Assembly: GCA_028707085.1 (NCBI GenBank)
Contig: JAQTUW010000001.1
Coordinates: 121,030-185,029, forward strand
Length of the DNA stretch: 64,000 nt
DNA from: Methylococcales bacterium
GTDB lineage: Bacteria > Pseudomonadota > Gammaproteobacteria > Methylococcales > Methylomonadaceae
Reading direction: 5' to 3'
Every line of letters begins with the position of its first letter. The first letter of the stretch is position 1. The translations under genes were made by a program, and so were the position numbers. Positions 62,525 through 64,000 of this stretch are shown here, piece after piece. The notes beneath the pieces were generated by a model. That model was not told where the DNA came from. It did no database searches and saw only the letters and a program-made list of their open reading frames with translations.

Positions 62525-62678
62525 GGTAAACCTGTTGTAGTAAATTAAACAAAGCGGTGGTGGCTTATACCGCTTATTTGTGGAACAATTGCGACATTCA
62601 AAAATAAAAAGGCATGGCGCATTTTGATTTTAACATCCAAAAGTTAAAAATGGGCTGCTAATAACACAGGTTTTTTAC

Positions 62679-63194
62679 ATGATAGACTCGAAAGGATACA
62701 GGTCTAATGTCGGCATTATCCTATGCAATGACCAAGGTCGTGTATTCTGGGCCAAGCGCAAGGGCGCGAATTCATGGCAGTTTCCGCAAGGCGGTATTGA
62801 TTGCGATGAAGATCCGGAAACAGCGATGTATCGGGAATTGTGGGAGGAAACGGGCCTGACTGCGGAACACGTTCAATTGCTGGGACGGACGCGTTACTGG
62901 TTGCGCTATAAACTGCCGGACAAATATGTCCGCAAGCATTCGTCGCCGCTGTGCATAGGCCAGAAACAAATCTGGTTCATCCTGCGGCTATTGACGGATG
63001 AAACCAATGTCCGCTTCGACTGCGGGCACAAGCAGGAATTCGACAACTGGAAATGGGTGGAATACTGGCATCCGTTGAAAGACGTGGTGTACTTCAAGCG
63101 CCGCGTTTACCGCAAGGCCCTGGAAGAACTGGGGGTGTTGCTGACGGCGGAGGATGTCGAGGTTGACGCCGCCGGTTTTCTGTCCGGGAAATGA
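62679..63194 (+). CDS. rppH: RNA pyrophosphohydrolase
   Basis: 171-residue Nudix enzyme that removes pyrophosphate from the 5' end of mRNA and so opens it to RNase E decay. The N-terminus [20 protein letters not shown] and the stretch [15 protein letters not shown] are typical of RppH. The Nudix box is complete: Gly38, Glu44, then RELWEETG at 52-59. [14 protein letters not shown] at about 72-85 is the usual RNA-side loop. Length agrees with gammaproteobacterial RppH (about 160-175). It converges on cpdA with seven bases between. Confidence 0.96.
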   Translation: MIDSKGYRSNVGIILCNDQGRVFWAKRKGANSWQFPQGGIDCDEDPETAMYRELWEETGLTAEHVQLLGRTRYWLRYKLPDKYVRKHSSPLCIGQKQIWFILRLLTDETNVRFDCGHKQEFDNWKWVEYWHPLKDVVYFKRRVYRKALEELGVLLTAEDVEVDAAGFLSGK

Positions 63195-63201
63195 CCGGCT
63201 G

Positions 63202-63984
63202 TCAGTAACCGTGGCTGTTCCGGTTCAGGCCGGTCAGGACGTCCGGTATCCGATGGCATTCGGTGCTGAAACTGCCGTCGGCGGCCAGTTCGAACAGCCG
63301 GTAGCCGGGGCTTTCATCGCTCACAGCCATTTCGGGGGCAAAGGGCTGAAACTGGAAGCAGGTGGACGGCGCGGAAAAAATGCCGGTTTCGCCGCGTCTG
63401 GCGTTGATTTCCTGGTGCACATGGCCGAAGGCGATCAGCTTCACCTGCGGATGTCTGTCCACAACCGCCAGCAACTCGTCGCTGTTACGGATTTGCATGG
63501 TATCCATCCACGGGCTGCCGCTGCTGATGCAGTGGTGGTGCAGGGTGAGCAGACAGGGCGCGTCCGCCGCCGCCAGTCGCTGTTCCAGAAACAGCAGTTC
63601 CGCCGCGGAAATTTCCCCGGCCGGGGAATCGGCCAGCCGGCTGTTCAGGCAGACGATTTGCCAATTCTGCAATTGCAGAAACCGGGCGCAGCTCACTCGG
63701 CCGCCATGCAGAATCCGCTGCATCAACTCGGGATCGTCATGATTGCCGGGCAGGCACAAACAGGGGGAGGGGTAGGCTTGCAGCTCGGCCAGTATCCGGC
63801 CGTAGCTGGCCGGGCAGGGCTCCTGGGCCAGATCGCCGCTCAGCAGCAGCAGATCGAACGGGCCATGATGGCGATGCGCGTGTTCCAGCACCCGCCGGAA
63901 GTAATAGCCGGTATTCACCCCCAGCAGGACGCCGGTTTCCTCGGCCATGAGGTGCGGGTCGGAAATTTGCAGGATTTTCAGCAT
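63202..63984 (-). CDS. cpdA: 3',5'-cyclic AMP phosphodiesterase
   Basis: 260-residue calcineurin-like metallophosphoesterase. The two-metal site is spelled by QISDPHL (Asp9, His11), SGDLAQ, GNHDD, LHHHCIS and GHVHQE, all in order. The length and the DxH...GDL...GNHD spacing match CpdA, which hydrolyses cAMP and adjusts the CRP regulon. Whether cAMP is the true substrate in this organism is inferred from family and size. It converges on rppH and begins close to the window edge. Confidence 0.88.
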   Translation of the reverse strand: MLKILQISDPHLMAEETGVLLGVNTGYYFRRVLEHAHRHHGPFDLLLLSGDLAQEPCPASYGRILAELQAYPSPCLCLPGNHDDPELMQRILHGGRVSCARFLQLQNWQIVCLNSRLADSPAGEISAAELLFLEQRLAAADAPCLLTLHHHCISSGSPWMDTMQIRNSDELLAVVDRHPQVKLIAFGHVHQEINARRGETGIFSAPSTCFQFQPFAPEMAVSDESPGYRLFELAADGSFSTECHRIPDVLTGLNRNSHGY

Positions 63985-64000
63985 CGTCGTAACCGGGTCG

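Overview
The window looks like part of the chromosome of a gammaproteobacterial methane- or methanol-oxidising bacterium (Methylococcaceae-like). This is inferred from gene content, not from a database match. The pointers are a pair of tetrahydromethanopterin-type cofactor genes (a DmrB-like flavoprotein and a dihydropteroate-synthase-related protein), a cytochrome P460, a YfdX protein, a PEP-CTERM surface protein, and gamma-type housekeeping genes (glnE, cysG, rppH, cpdA, acnB, complete ccmA-I). Base composition is GC-rich and fairly even. I found no tRNA, rRNA or CRISPR array. Mobile DNA is limited to an IS4-type transposase wreck, a possible second transposase scrap beside it, and one short MITE-like insertion.

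Layout. 1-3.7 kb (minus strand): a plasma-membrane type H+ P-type ATPase cut by the window edge, an HdeD/DUF308-like membrane protein and a periplasmic YfdX protein, possibly an acid/envelope-stress group. 4.4-9.1 kb: a sulfotransferase-like protein converging on a dTDP-L-rhamnose operon (rfbB-rfbD-rfbA-rfbC). 9.4-12.5 kb: an unusual two-gene unit. The first gene has two CBM21-like motif regions followed by an endonuclease/exonuclease/phosphatase-fold domain; the second has a beta-rich N-terminus and two phospholipase D (HKD) motifs. 12.6-17.7 kb: an AEC permease - CinA-like - Uup (ABC-F) operon with an AraC regulator upstream. 17.8-18.7 kb: two small envelope proteins. 18.9-20.9 kb: the methanopterin pair. 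21-23.5 kb: a PEP-CTERM choice-of-anchor-A protein converging on cytochrome P460, then the IS4 wreck.

23.9-29.1 kb: queA, a DUF1348/NTF2-like protein, a Spy-like chaperone, a 51-residue membrane protein, an acyltransferase and purEK. 29.3-37.6 kb: one tightly overlapped run ccmA-B-C-D-E-F-G-H-I followed by hemN, joining cytochrome c maturation to haem synthesis. 38.1-39.3 kb: a low-molecular-weight phosphotyrosine phosphatase overlapping a dienelactone hydrolase. 39.3-43.5 kb (minus): glnE-mltA. 43.6-46.5 kb: a GtrB-like glycosyltransferase and a GtrA/GT-C fusion behind a good sigma70 promoter. 46.8-49.3 kb: a coiled-coil membrane protein whose stop codon abuts the MITE, and a DUF2076 protein.

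49.6-54.9 kb: acnB overlapping a CaCA-type exchanger gene, which overlaps a membrane-anchored AlbA_2 protein, then a convergent exported protein of unknown function. 55.3-56.6 kb: two integral membrane proteins. 56.9-61.4 kb (minus): cysG, a GlpC-like Fe-S protein and an AAA+ ATPase. 61.6-64 kb: a TusA-like protein, a HAD phosphatase, rppH and cpdA. Many neighbours overlap by ATGA, GTGA or TAATG, which suggests translational coupling.

The least ordinary items are the CBM21-like/EEP + PLD pair, the AAA+/Fe-S protein pair, the acnB-exchanger-AlbA_2 operon, the GtrA/GT-C fusion, and the MITE set exactly at a stop codon.
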